Positions 1 to 13,750 of a stretch of 64,000 bases of DNA are shown piece by piece; position 1 is the stretch's first letter; each line of letters begins with the position of its first letter. The position numbers and the translations under genes were made by a program. Source of the stretch: Apteryx mantelli (Eukaryota > Chordata > Aves > Apterygiformes > Apterygidae); the NCBI RefSeq assembly GCF_036417845.1, contig NC_089981.1:66863268-66927267 (forward strand), in the 5' to 3' direction. A model generated the notes under the pieces. The model did no database searches. It was given only the letters and a program-made list of their open reading frames with translations, and was not told where the DNA came from.

Positions 1-1847
1 GGTAGTTATAAGCAAACAACTTCAAAAAATTCTTGCAGAACCAGAGGATTTCTGTTCTGCACTGTTGGCAGCTTCTCCTTTAGGGTGGCTTTTCCATTCA
101 GTTTGCATCCAGAGAAGGTTTATAAAAATAAGGGTCTTAAAATGGAAGAGATACTGCTTAAAATGAGTAAACCTGTTATATAGTTTTATTTATACTTTTT
201 AAAAATATTAAATTAAGATAAAGCAACATCAAGGGAAAAAAGAAGAATGTTGCTTCTAAGAAGTTTTGCAGAGTGGTGTAACAAACTGAAACAGCTCAGA
301 GAACAAAATAGCCACTGACACTGAGGACAGAAATTGTAGGAATGGAAAGGCAGAGAAGACAAATACATTCCATTCATAACTATGCATTCTGTGGCTTAGA
401 TAAGCATAACCGATTGGAGACAGGTGTAGCAGAACAGAATAAAATTAGCCGAATGCTATGCATTTGTGATAATTAAATCCTCAGCTATCATTACTCACCT
501 AAGAGAATGGAGTGTATCAAAATGCAAATTATAATAGATAATTTCCATAATTACTAACTATAAAACATCCAGCTATTGCAAAGAGTCAGTGCTGGATTCT
601 CAGAGGGAGTTGGCCCTTGCAACCAGAATCAAGCATTGTAACACCAACATTTTAGGGCCTTTGCTGTCTGAGGGAATCCACAGAAACACAGATGGTTGTG
701 CCACCCATCTGGCAAAGGAGAGATTGGGTTCCAGTGCCTGTATAGTTTCAGTAAATTGACACATAAGGTTAACTGAAGCAAAATATTACTCCCATTTCTT
801 CTGTAGCTTTATAATCGTGAAATAGTAATATTCTCATCCTCTCCCCATCCAGATTTTCACAGTCAATAATTTTTCTATATGAACTGGTATTGTTTCAAGA
901 GGAAAAAGAGCTTATTTATCCCAGGATATTTGATAGACTGGTATTCAGACCATTAGTGTGGCAGAAGCAGCTTCAAACCTTCTCAGGCAGAAAGAAAATT
1001 GAATCTCAGTCTCCCATTTCCAAGTGACAGCTCTAAAGACTAAGTTACTGGATAAAAGAGTGTAGGGCAAAAGATCCACCTTGGTGCAGGATCCATCTGC
1101 TTCCAGGGATACCTTTTGCATTAGACCCTACAGAGCAAATATGTGGAGAAACACCTATAGTACAGATCACCAAACTGGTGACCCTCTATCCAATGCACTG
1201 TTGGGCATGGCCAACAGGAGATAGTTAGTTTCCTAGAAAACTTTAGTGAGGAAAATTTAAGAACCTAAAGCAAAGGAACAGGAGTTCTGAGGATCCAGGT
1301 CTTTTTGTAAGTAAACACTACCTGATCCTGCAAGCACCCAGGTAAATCAGCCATTTGTTGAACACAAGACCTTACTCCATGTTCCTTACTGTTGGCAGCA
1401 GGAGGCCATATAACTCCCGTTGTCTATGTATCTCAAGCCAATATACCCATTTTTATCCACTGTTATTTCTCATGAAATAACCAAGGCCATCTTTCAAGCT
1501 AGGTCTTCTAAGGTGAAAGAATAATGAAATAACCCTTTGCATCATAAAGCCCCGATGGGTTTGGCTCTGTGTGTGCAGATTCTCCGCTACTATGGTTGAT
1601 ATAAGATTAAAAAAGACTCCATCACAAAAAAAACCATGTCCTTTGAACCTGTAGGATAATAGGCTGCAGTGTTCCCAGGTTACTGTCAGAAAGCAATCTT
1701 CAAGAGACCAGCTAGCTGGAGCAAAAGATAGGTTTCTATAAAACTAAAGTTAGGGAGAAAGCTGGAGTCTTTTGAATTCAATCACTTTTTAAGGCATTCA
1801 CCCCAACAGCATCCAAATACCAAGGTGAGAGTTGTGAAATAAAAAAA

Positions 1848-1895
1848 TAGAATAGAATAGAATAGAACAGAATAGAATAGAATAGAATAGAATAG
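1848..1895 (+). repeat. (TAGAA)n microsatellite
   Basis: About nine tandem copies of a pentamer (AATAG phase), one of them altered to AACAG. Confidence 0.95.
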
Positions 1896-2709
1896 TTAGG
1901 CATTATAAATGAGTAGAAGGTCACAAAGGGAGGCAGCTTTTTCTGGAACACATTAGCTTCAGTGATAGGTAAAGCTTAAAAGTTCAAAAATCAACTCCAT
2001 ATGGATGATCCAAAGGTCAGTTATTTCTCTAAACTTTTGGACTATACTCTTCTGCAGTGTAACAGCACAGAGCATGCTCCACTGTCATTTACATGGTATT
2101 AATGAGAGTAATGAGAGGAGGTATTGGCCTTTTAATTTCAGTAGAGTTACACAAGTGATTTATCTGTCTCATCAAGGAGCAAATCTCCTGAGAACAGATT
2201 TTCAACCAAAACGTCCCTTTGGTTTAAAAACATGATAGGAATATCTGCCACTGGAAAGTATTTCTAATTTTATTTCCAGCTCCAATTGGAACCAGCAAAT
2301 TCAGAGATGGCAGTGAAAATGGACTTTAACAGAGACACATTTATTTACCAAGCTTTTTTCAAAAACGTACAGGTGGGGAGAAGACTCAGGCAGAGCCATG
2401 CTTTATCCAAACCACTTTACTTTCTCATTAAGCTCTAGTTACCACCAAACTCATCTAGATTCTGTCTCCTTTTTTAATTCGTGTAACAGGTCATAAGGTT
2501 AGAAATGCAACCAAGCTGGAAGGAAAGAATGTGCCTAATGACTTAAGCTGACTGAGGGTCAGCTAAACAGGGCCTGATTCAATAGCCTCTCCCTTCAGAA
2601 AGCCACCGAATCTCATCTCTGCTACGTACTTACACCCTAGTATCTGTCCCTATAGGCCCAGGAGTGGCCTCAAGGTTGTGTTTGACACCAAATTCCCTGG
2701 CTACCTGTA

Positions 2710-2748
2710 CTGCAGCATCCCACCTGGTGGTGCCAGGTGATGCTGCAG
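2710..2748. repeat. 39-nt imperfect inverted repeat (hairpin)
   Basis: CTGCAGCATC (2710-2719) pairs with GATGCTGCAG (2739-2748). After a CC bulge, ACCTGG pairs with CCAGGT, leaving a TGGTG loop. It is short for a microRNA precursor. Confidence 0.75.
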
Positions 2749-4329
2749 GGTGCCCCTGCACTGCAGGAGCATGCCAGGACGCAGTTGTCTAGCAGGTAAA
2801 TGGGCACCAACTCTCTCTGTTCAGCCCATTGCCTTCCACCTATTTCAGTGTTCCTTGGAGCAAGTTCAGGTGATTAACAGGTAGACGGAATGGGCACTGG
2901 AACTTCCTCTAGGGGCTCCAATGCCATGCCATAAAGGTATACGGATTTTGTGGCAGCTGATTACCATAGGTATAAAATGTGTTTGAAGTGAAGCATACGC
3001 TTAATTGCTTTCTCGAACCAAGAATCAGTCAGTCCTTCCAACACTAGTTATGGACGTGATCTTGTAATGCATAGTGACTCATGGCTTTGGCTGCATGGAG
3101 CTTAATGAAGAATCAGTGCTAATTTCCCACATTTTAGAAATGTTTAGGTAGATGAGTGGGGGAATCAATCAACACATTCCCTTTGCTATTATAAATCGTA
3201 GTTGCTATCAACATTTAGTGCTAAAAGATGTTAAAAAAAATATTTCACTCCCCAAAACAAATATGAATGCCTTTGGGAGGAGAAATCAGGTGTGGTGCAG
3301 TGCATATTGTATGTGTACATACATAAATCATTGATACCCAGACTACTTTCCTATATTGATCAAATCATACTTTCATAGCAGGTAGATTATCAAAGAAAAT
3401 AATCACTAAATTAACTTGAGGACAGCAGCCTCCCAGCAAGATTAATGATACATAATTTACTTTATGAAAGAAGCAAGCATCCAATAAATTAGAAAATGCA
3501 CACCACCACCAAAGCAAATTGTTAAGTACCTCCAGCACTCACCTTATTGAGTAGCTGACAAATAGATTTCACATTCTTTCAATCATGTCAAAAATATTTT
3601 CTTGTCACCTACCCTGTTGTATTAGCAAATGTATTCTGATTTCCCCTAAGTGTGCTATTTACACCAAATTCATTTCAGGGACAAAGTGTTTGCATGTATG
3701 TGTACATACATAGGAAGACAAATTAAAAAGAACTGAGATTCTTTTTGTGAGACCTTAAATTAAGAATCATTACCATGGGTTTAGATGTTCTTTTCCCAAG
3801 TGAAAAAAAAAAATTATCATTCATGTCTAGTAAAGTGGGCAAGATTCATCGTGAAGTTAAAAACATGGCATCAAACCTTGGCTAAGAAAAAGCCACCTCC
3901 AGAAGCAGGTCTGATTCTGAGAGTAAAAGTCTCCCCTTGAGCTCCCTCCTACATCATATTCTTGTACCATTATTTTCTTAGGAGCACTGGAGGTAGATCC
4001 AGGAGAGCAGGCTGAGGAAATGCCTCTGTGAACTCTTTTCTTGAATTATTTTTCCTAGGGCTTTATTTATCACTTACATTCATATAGTCTATGATTTTTC
4101 CACTACCATCATCACCTCCCCACACCAAAGCTAGCTCATTCCATCTATTCTTAATGTTCATAGCCTCTAACATCCACAATAGTCATATTTTACCTTTTAA
4201 GGCTTGTTTGTTCAGTTTTAGGTGATTGATTGTTACTGATTACACTCCCTGGTGCTGTCACAAGAGAGAAAGTGAACAGAGGTTATAATTAGCACTATTT
4301 CTGAAAGTGCTAGTCAGATATTAACCAGT

Positions 4330-4460
4330 CTTCACTATCATCTCCTTGATAGAAAAGGGCTGTGTTTCACATTTTATGTTAGGGAAACTGAGGCACAGAG
4401 AATGGAAGTGACTTGTCTGCAGACAAAAAGGAAGTCTGTTACTGAAGTGCTGAGTATCAC
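4330..4460 (-). mobile_element. MIR-like SINE fragment
   Basis: GAAACTGAGGCACAGAG (4384-4400), followed by GTGACTTGTCTGCAGAC, is the reverse complement of the conserved MIR segment ending CTGTGCCTCAGTTTCCC. It is an ancient, inactive SINE remnant in intergenic DNA. Confidence 0.65.
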
Positions 4461-7400
4461 AGTGATAAGCTCAAGGTTTCCCAGCACTACATTTAACACT
4501 GAATTCTGCAGTCTCAGGATGAAGGAATGGGCTGGGCTCTTGCTGCTTGGCAAGTAAGAGCAATAAAAGAAATAGTGACATCAAGATGCAGCAGTGGGGG
4601 CAGAGCACCACTGGGGGAGCACACTTTCTGTTACTGCCAAGTAGTGAAAGGGTCAGGAAAGGTGATTTCTGCTTCCTCAAGAGGCTGGCTTCCACACACA
4701 GTGATATGTGTTATGCCACAGATCACTGCCATCCCCCAGTGGCATCAGCAACAAGAAATCTGGCTTTGGAGAGCTCTGGAATAGGAAAAGCAGGAAAACC
4801 AGTGGGTCTAGCCTGGTTCCTTCCCAAACCTACTTTGTTAGGTCTTGAGCCAGCCCTGTTATAAGCGTCATTGAAAGGATGAACAGAGGATTAGAGTGAT
4901 CCAGTTGGGAATTTTGGGAAGTGACTGAAAACTTCCTCCCACCAAATCTAAATTACGCTGTGAACCCATAGCACAGAAATTGGGAAGAATGGCTGACAAA
5001 CTCAGTAACTTGCTGAGGGAGCAAGAGCCTATGGAGGGAGCCCAGAAACACAGTTCATATGAACTGTATTTACGAATGCTCAGTTTGTGTGATATTTCCA
5101 TTGTCTGGCATATTTTGCAAAATGGGACACACTTCAGGTTAATTAGTTCTTTGTTACAGACAGTTGTAAGAAAGAACTTTGTCCAGCAAAGCAGATTCAA
5201 ACAATATATCTGATGGCTTTCGTTAGAGGTTCTGTCTGATCATAAGATTATCTAAACAAGGAAACCTTATTGATACATCTACAAAATTCAGAGATGATGC
5301 AACTCAGCAAGTGACCACTGTAAGGAACTTAAAAGTGAGAAGCAAAGTAGCAGACAGAAAAACAACATCCTCCCCAACAACAGCAATATATGTACAGTCA
5401 TTCTGCTCTTCTGGACACTTGTTTTTATCATAAAATAAACAGAAAGAAGAAGCATATTTACAAATAATGTCAAAAGATCACTATGAAATAAATATAAGGA
5501 ATTTGGTATGCAGTGGCAAAGCGTTGCTGGTTCTCTATTGTGGAGAAAACATATCAGCAGAGTTCCACATTCCAGGAGGCAAAGGCTTTTGGCATTTTAC
5601 CCAACTTTGTACAGAACACACATTTTCAAAAATATTAACTTACTTTTGCATAGAAAGACTATTAAACTCTGCAATGTTATTTCTGACTGTAACCATTATA
5701 TGGGGCATTTTCATTTGGCAAAGATGAATTGCAAAGAGATTGCAAAGTGGAAAGTACAGAAAAAGTCACACTGCAAAGGGAGAAGGAAGGAGGAAAAAAA
5801 TGGAGAGCATTTCACCACCAAGTCTGAACAAGCAAAGGGTGCCATTGTACACATTCAGGCAGATTCAATCAGCACGCTGCATGCTTTCACAACCACTACT
5901 CTGCTGAGCTCAGGCATCAGCAGGAATAATATGTTACATCATCCTCTTGCTTGGCTTTGTGCACTATTTCTCAAGGTGCTTGCCATTTTTGTGGACAGCA
6001 GCTGTATCCACCTGCTTATGCTCAGTCACAGAGCTCCAGGGCCTAGAATTACCCTACTTGGATGGTCCCCATGGCACAGTGGGTTTTTCTGCTGACTTAC
6101 AACATGCTCTCTTCTGAGAATCATCGAAACATCAGAACAAAATGAGAACAGAAAGAGACTGAAGATGTGAAAAAAAGTGTATCCTCTTTCATTTAGCATG
6201 TAAGTCAGTGTGACAGCCACAGCGCTCACATGGGTTCTGAGCAAGCATATCACATTGCAAACAGACAGTCTTCTTTCATTGCACATACTTTTCTCCAAAA
6301 CAACTGATGAGGAGGTGACATTGGGTAGCACAAAAATGGAAACTGGAGACAAAGTGGCATGCTAGCCACATCGTCTCATGCCCTGTATACCTTCCAAAGT
6401 GCAATAGGCAATGACAGAATGAAATAAGGGCAGTCAGACCATTTCTCACGCATGCTTCCGAAGCAGAGCCATCTACTGCTACAGAAATTGCACAAGAGGC
6501 AGGCAGACACTGGAGCACAGCTGCTGCTTTATTGAAGGGGCTGGCAATGTCACACTCCAGGAGTGCAAAGCTCAAGGGGTATTTGATGACACCAGAGTCA
6601 GAAAGAGCCACTTTCAGACACGGCCTATGAAAACAGGAGCATGAAATACACATTCAAATGGTTGCGTACAAAGCGCCCGTCTTGGAGTACTGAACCGGAA
6701 TTGGCCAGAAGGATACTGAGCCTTACTACACATGTGCAGCATGAATCCCTTTTTACATACGATAAAATTGGTCTCTTGATAATCCTGAATGACTTAGATA
6801 TGGATCAAAACAGAGGGCATAGATCAGCACCCCTCCAATTTCTCAGCAATACCCTTATTCACATATTGTGTGTGTGTGGGTGGGTTTTTTTTTTAGCAGA
6901 CCCTAACCCTGCCCACTTGGAAGAGGATAGGAATGTTGAATCATTTCTCACAGTTTTGGAGGACCCTGGCCTGAGAAAAGAGAAAAATAAGCCAGAAAAG
7001 GCACACAATGAGCCAAATGTGGTTCTGCTGCAAGCCTGTACAATTCCACTGCCTTCTGTGGGTGCTTCTGCTGACTCGTTGTTTAATACTGGGTCACTTC
7101 TTTGAGACTGTATATATAAACATAGTGGCTCAGTCAAACACCCTTGTAAGAAAACATTAGTTTAAGGGGTTATGCTGTGATAGCACCCTTTGGGTCCTGC
7201 CCTAAAGAGGCACAAAGCATACTCTGTATCTATTGACTTCATTTCACCATTTGGCACCTCGCAGATGGCTTCCATCTATGAGCATACACACAGCCATGAA
7301 AACAGTTACATGCTCACATTTCTCCAAATCCATCAGACTCAGACTGGGGAACTGCCTAGACCAGGCTTGCTACTCTCTGCCAACTTTGTCTCATTACCTA

Positions 7401-10400
7401 TCATGTATAATCTCTGCAGTGAGCTCGCAATAAGCAGTCTTCCTTATTACCATTGCAAAGTGCGCATAATTAAGTTGTTCTCAAATTCTAGGCTATAAAA
7501 GCTTATATACTTGAAATTGTTGCAACAATTCAAAAATGCTTATTCTCACTAAACAGTTTATAGGAAGAGACACCTATCGATTGTGTGACTGGGGTTTGTT
7601 TACCAACAAGCTGGCTGATAAAACTCCTCAGAACAGTTCATTGCAAAAATCCCTGCAAAAATCCTCTGCCTAATTCATCAGAAGTCAAGTTACAACTGAA
7701 CATCTTGACTAAACTGCTCATCAAAGTTAAAAGTCATAGGAAATCTTTTGGAGTATATTTATGACTACCAAGAAAGAGCTTAGTATATTTATCACCTACC
7801 TTAGGATGAGCTTAGTTCTAGGCAGAAGTTTCACTTTGGAAAGAATTTGGCCCCTCCTCTCATAAGCTATGATAATTATTCTTTTGTCTCTGCTGAATGA
7901 GCGAAACAGAGAAGACCTAAAACTCAGCTCGAGTGTAAAGTGGTTATGAAGTTTATATCTTCTTTTTTCTTTTCACATCCAGGAGCTAATCCCTTTTATT
8001 TACATTTTATTAGAATAAACTGTTTTTTAACTGTGTCATTGAATTGTATCCAGAATTAAGAAGAATTTCAGGTTAGTGTGGCAAATATATGAGTATCACA
8101 TTTCCTGGAGGGGGGAAAACATATCAGTGCATACGTATGGATGTTACATATGATATATATAACATATATACTTATGTTACTCATGTATGTTACATACATT
8201 ACTCATGGAGTAACATATGTTTTACCCAAGCTTGGGGAAGACAGAAAGGTAGTCCTTCACTGCATGCATGAATTTGAAGATAATTGGCCCAATGAAAGAG
8301 CAAGTGGTTTTTCATTAGCATCAAGAACTCAGGACAAGATGTGAGATTCAGTACTGAGCAAACTTGTGAAACAAAATGCTTTCTTTTTTTCTTTCTTTCC
8401 TATCTATCTTTGCCATTTATATAAAAGTTTGGAGAGGGCATGAGTGTCATTCTCTGAAAGCATCAGATAAAAGAGACTTTAGAGAAAGAATTAGTAGAAG
8501 GACAAGTTATGCCTCTTGGCATTGAAAATATAAAATACGACATTAAATAGAGCAAACAGGGAAAACAGAAGGATTTCTGCATCATCCAATTTTCGCAGAG
8601 AGAGACAAGCCACATAACACAGGATTTTTGATGATTAATGAAGAGGATGGGATTGCCTTTCCACAGCTTCTCTGAGTTCTAAATCACAAGTGACCTTTAA
8701 TGCTTCCATCTGAGGATGATTTATCTCATTTCACCATTAGTGTCTATCATTGCTTCCTATAAAAATGTGGTCTATCTACTTCTACCAATACATGGTATTC
8801 CCCTGGGGATGGTTCAGAACTCCTCATCAAAACCTCCCTTCAAACACAACAACAGTCGGGCCAAGCACAATTGCTCTGTACATGCTGCTCCTTGCTGTCC
8901 TCTTCTAAGCCCCAGGATGGAAGCAAGAGTGAGGTGAGGTTTGCTAACCTTTCCCCAGCTCTCAGCAGGACCAGAGCCATCTAACTCCTCCTTGGATCTG
9001 TCCTGAGTTTTGAGATTTCATGATGTGTTAAAATGCTACATTTTTTCCTTCATACCAGAGGCACAGAGTATAGCAGAAAAGAGTAAGGAACTAATTTAAT
9101 GCATAATACAAAGCTAAAGGGACCAGACTTTTTGAAAGAAGCTTTCTCAATCAGCTTTCACTCATATAAGCCCTTTTCTGTGTAATCCTTCCACTGCAAT
9201 TCCTTCCATGCAAATCAAAGTGCCTTTTAGGATGATAAAGTCGGGCCAAGCAAATAAAAGATCCTTCTCTAGTTTTAGCACAGGATTAATCAAGAAAAGT
9301 TGGAATATAATACAAAAAAAAGATAACAGGATTCTACCATGAGTTTCCTTGCCATCGGCTTTCACCAGGCATCTAACACTCTCACACATGACCAGAGAAG
9401 GGTAATCATATAGGCAGACATTAAACAACACTGGAGATACGTATATGCTAAATATAAAAGAGAAGAAAGAGCAAACTTAAAAGCACTAGATTCACAAGTA
9501 GGATTTTTGTCATTGTTACAGCATCTTTTTTAAGCACTCTTTTATTTTGTGTCTTGAAAACAAAGATTCTTTCATTATGTGGTGAAGACGGGGTGGGCAT
9601 TCAAAGAGAAAGAATGAGGTTTGCAATTTGGAGTTTTGTCAGCATAATGGAGCTCACATCGCTTTGTATATTCTGAAATCTCGGATACTTACAGAATTGA
9701 AGGAAATGAAAGACGTGAAATACCTGTGATGATGTGTGCCAGCAGTTATTATATAATCCAAGCCCTTAGCTGGTACTTGAAACCACTCCTACCAACTTCA
9801 AAAGCAAGGAGCTTTCTCTCAGCCTCCCTGATTCATTTGGCTCTTGTACTGCACAGGGAGAGAGAGCTAGCATGTCGAAATGGCCCCTTTTAAGGGGAAC
9901 ATGAGGATGTCAGGAAGACAAGGACAGACAGGTATAAGTATCTCTCAGTCTTCTTTCCATAAAAATGCAAAATGACCTTCCATGGTGGATAACAAAAATT
10001 AAAAGGACAACAACTAAGAAGAGTAACACAACTCTCAGTATTTTCTAATTGTATAACTTAAGCTGCGTTAAAATGAAAAGGTTTTGATTTAGAGCTGAAA
10101 AGAAATGAACCCAAGGCTAAAAATACCAGTTCATAAAAGCCAGCTGTACTCCTGGGCTCTTGCCTGCAGAGTTGATTTTTCCAGTGGTGCAGCTTCTTTG
10201 ATGGAATTACATCTGTGCAAATCTCATCTTCCTACACTGACCTGGTGCATAATATATCTGCCATTGATGCTGGTTTAGCCAGTTTCACACTGAAGATACA
10301 TTTTTATAGTTTCAGTTAGCTATAGGTTATCAAATCTGTTTATTTTCAGTGCAGGATGGATTTTGCAACCTCATTAGCATCATTTCTCAGCAAGAGTAAA

Positions 10401-11549
10401 TGCAAAGTCTGGATCTACATGACTTTCTCATAATAAAGGGAAAGCTGTAGTAAAGGTAAGAATAAACCCCATATTTCTGAGTTACTTAGTTACCCATAGG
10501 TTACTAACAAGGTTGTATTGTCTTACACTTAGTGTAAATCTTAAATCTTGTTATCCCCTGCAGTTCCAACTGGGTGAGCTATTCACAGCTTCCTTTCACC
10601 CTTTCAGGAAAGAAAAATGACCTATACAACTATCATCTCTGGGGCTGTGGCTGAATCCCAGTCTTGGAAGTGTTGTCATCCCACAGTGAGGGCTGTTGCA
10701 TCTTAGAAACACGCACATTTCACACATTGCTACCTGGCTTCTACTCTTCATTAGCTGTCACTTTATTGCTACTCTTTACGGTAAGGAATCACTGCATATT
10801 AGCGGAAAGAATAACCTGGTTCTGGAGGATGTTCTGGGCACAAACATACATTCTCTGTTTGGTATCCATTTCCCTTAAAATGTCTTGCTAAGGGGCCATC
10901 ATTTTGTACCACCTAGAAATTAACCATTCATCTACTTAGAATAATAACTTATCATTAATAAGAACAATAACTTAATCATTAGTTAAGGATGCACACTAAT
11001 AGAAAGGGATGCAGTAAGAAATCTTTCTTGTAAGAAAATTCTATATACCCTGGACATACAGAACATACCAGGCTGTGTTTCTGTAAAGAATGTCTGCATA
11101 TGAAGAAGGCGAGATGTACTTGCCTTGGGTTGATGAAGTGTAAAACTAAAGGGGACCATTATAGTCAACTTTTCAGACTCTCTTCCCCACTGGGGAAGAT
11201 TTTCACCCACTAACCCCTGCATGCAGCAGCATATTTTATGATTGATCCAGGATATATCTTTTGATAGCACATTTTATGCTGTTTGAGTAACTTTAAGAGA
11301 TGGAGAATGCATGACTTAAAAAAAGATTTGGCTAACTACTCACACCTTTAGGAGAGTCTCAGCTGACAAGTACAGGGGAAGAGTTGTTTTACCTTGTGTT
11401 CTTTAATAACCAGTTAAGCTCAGATGGTTAGTACACTCAGAAAGAATAAGTCTGGACGCTTCCCAGACATTTGTTCTAAGACATAAGCCACAAACACTCT
11501 GGCAATTAACTGGCTTGAGCTAAAAACCACTAGTATATGCAAGTTCATT

Positions 11550-13750
11550 GTTCTCCACACCCTCTCTGATTCCTAGTCCTGCTGGCAATCCTTTCTTCTC
11601 TCTTTCTTGCCATTAGGACATGTCTTATGCCTCAAACACTAACTTTCATGTATTTCTTCATCTGTTTTTTTTTCTCCTTTTTTCCCTTTCCAGGCCTTGT
11701 CCACTCTAGATCTATCCTGTTACACACATACTTTAAAGTAGCTGCTAACTCACACTACCAGCCTGTTCCTGAAATCTCTAAAGTCTAGTTCCTTTCTCCA
11801 ATACATTACCTCCTGTTCCATCTCTAGCCTCTGTCTCAGAAAGCACTTAAGAAAGAAGTCTTCTTGCTTTTCAAAACAGAAATCATGTTCTTCTTTTCAC
11901 TCTCTGGGTTTCAGTCTGGCTGGACATGGAAACAACTCTTTTGCAAGTACTTAGTAATCTGTCTTTCTGTTTAGATTAGCTTTCAACACGATGGACAGTT
12001 ACATTTTGTTAAATCACTCTTCAGCAATGCCATCATCTCCACTTTCTTCCAGAATCACTTCTCTTTCTCAGTCTCTCTTTCTCTCTCTCTTTGCTTTCCT
12101 CCACTCACACTCTAATTCTGTCATTGATTCAATCTCCACAGCCTTAGTGGTGTTTCTGAATATTTATTATCAAACCACTTATTTGTTCTCTTTCTTGGTT
12201 CTTTTATCTCCATTTTTACTATGAATACCATAAGATTCCCACAGGACCCATGATGCTACCTGTGACCAGATTTCAGACAGCAGAGTTGTGATCTTTGTTA
12301 GCCACAAACTCTTTGTTGTTGACAGCTTTTTTATCTGGATGATTTGTGAGTCATATTGGTCACGGTAACAAGAACTTCAGGTTCCTACCCAATTCAAAAA
12401 TGTCATCTTTGGACTACTACCCAAATCTGGGGTTCACCAGTCTTTGGCCCTTTTTCCTCCAGGGCAATCATTGTGAAACCTTTAGTGCCCTTTTGGCATT
12501 GATCCACAAAACTTTGAGTTAAGCAGTTAAAAAAAAGTTCTTCTCCAAAGCACCTTGTAACATTTCCAGCTGTTCATCCTATTCTGAGTGACAGATTTCC
12601 ATAGTTTATCAGGATCTTCATTAAACCTTTTTGGGCTGCTACTAAATAAAGCATGCATTAGCCATCACGTTGCTGTTCTTTGCCTGCCTGTTCTCAGCCC
12701 TCTAGGTATCTCTTATTACTTTCCCATCTCTTCTCTCTATCTAACTTTGTGGCATTAGTTTCACTTTATTTAAAAAAGTGGTCTTGAGGACATATATGTG
12801 CACCTGGACAAGAAGAAGATTCTCAGACTCCCCATGGATCTCCATGGCCTATATTCTGCAGGTTTCTTTAGTTCCACCACAACCTTTATGTCAGCGTTCA
12901 TTCTCAGCTCTGCTGCTGCTGCACATCTGCCACTCTAATATTCTCTGAATATCATCACATTGGTTTCTGATAACATTCTCTCTGTGGCTTTGTGTCTTCT
13001 CACCTGAACTACTGAGCAGCCTTTTCCTGGCTTCATCAAACCCCAGGTCCCCACTGCTCTCTACAGATTTTCCTTTACACAAATTCCATTTCAGACATTT
13101 TAATTCCTTCCTGGCTCATCTCAGAATCCAGTCTAGAGTTAGGAGCACAACCAGCTTGGAAATATTTCCAGCAGAAGTTTTTCCATTGGAAAATGACAAT
13201 TAACAAAACCCAGGTTTTACTGGAATAAGTAGTTTCACAATGAAACTTTCATCTAGAAAAGATCTTGTAGATCCAGAAGGAAATTTCAGTTCAAAACTAG
13301 CTGCACAGAGAAGACTCCAGAGTGGCTAGTGTTCAATGGAAACCTCTATTCAAAACCCTGCCCTTTCTGATTTTTTCAAAACAAAGTTTGAGGGGGAGAT
13401 AGGTAAAGGCACCCCATACACATCCAGTCAAATTAACATTTTTTTTGGTGGAAACACCTTTGAATTTGTTCTAGTCAATTTAGCAGATCTCAGTGTTTGC
13501 CCTGTTCCTCTGATACCGACCTCCTGTCTCATCAGCAGTGGTGAAAGGACATTTGACTGTTCAGTGGCCCTCTGAATTTCTCTGCCTATCCACTTTTCAC
13601 CTCAGTTCAGATCTTACTGAAATGCCTTTCACCTCCCTGCTTATATTTCTGTCTTTCTCTCTCGTTACATATTTCTTAACTCAGTGAAGCATTTTGCTGT
13701 TCTCTTTGTGTGACAGATGCAGACCTATACACAGGTTGATTATATTCCCT
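11550..13750 (+). mobile_element. Possible ancient L2-like LINE remnant
   Basis: This is a pyrimidine-rich stretch whose wording resembles the coding strand of old L2 elements. Examples are GCTTTCAACACGATGGACAG near 11980, CTGAACTACTGAGCAGCC near 13005, and GCTCATCTCAGAATCCAGTC near 13115. No long frame survives. The match is by eye, and the pyrimidine bias alone could mislead, so the limits and the family are uncertain. Confidence 0.4.

Larger units (their letters stand above)
1..11549. other. Intergenic DNA downstream of DIO2, distal part
   Basis: Apart from the (TAGAA)n repeat, the MIR fragment at 4330-4460 and short palindromes at 2710-2748, 5050-5067 and 7515-7530, I see only AT-rich unique sequence. 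The longest open frame (5508-6095, plus, 195 codons) resembles no protein I know and is about what chance allows. An AT-rich palindromic stretch lies at 8140-8220. Confidence 0.6.

Noticed and set aside
5508..6095. 195-codon open frame on the plus strand
   Set aside because: The product resembles no family I know, another frame overlaps it, and there is no splice or promoter context. In 64 kb read in six frames, an open frame of this length is not far from chance (expectation roughly 0.1-0.5).
7515..7530. 16-bp perfect palindrome AATTGTTGCAACAATT
   Set aside because: About one such palindrome is expected by chance in a window of this size.
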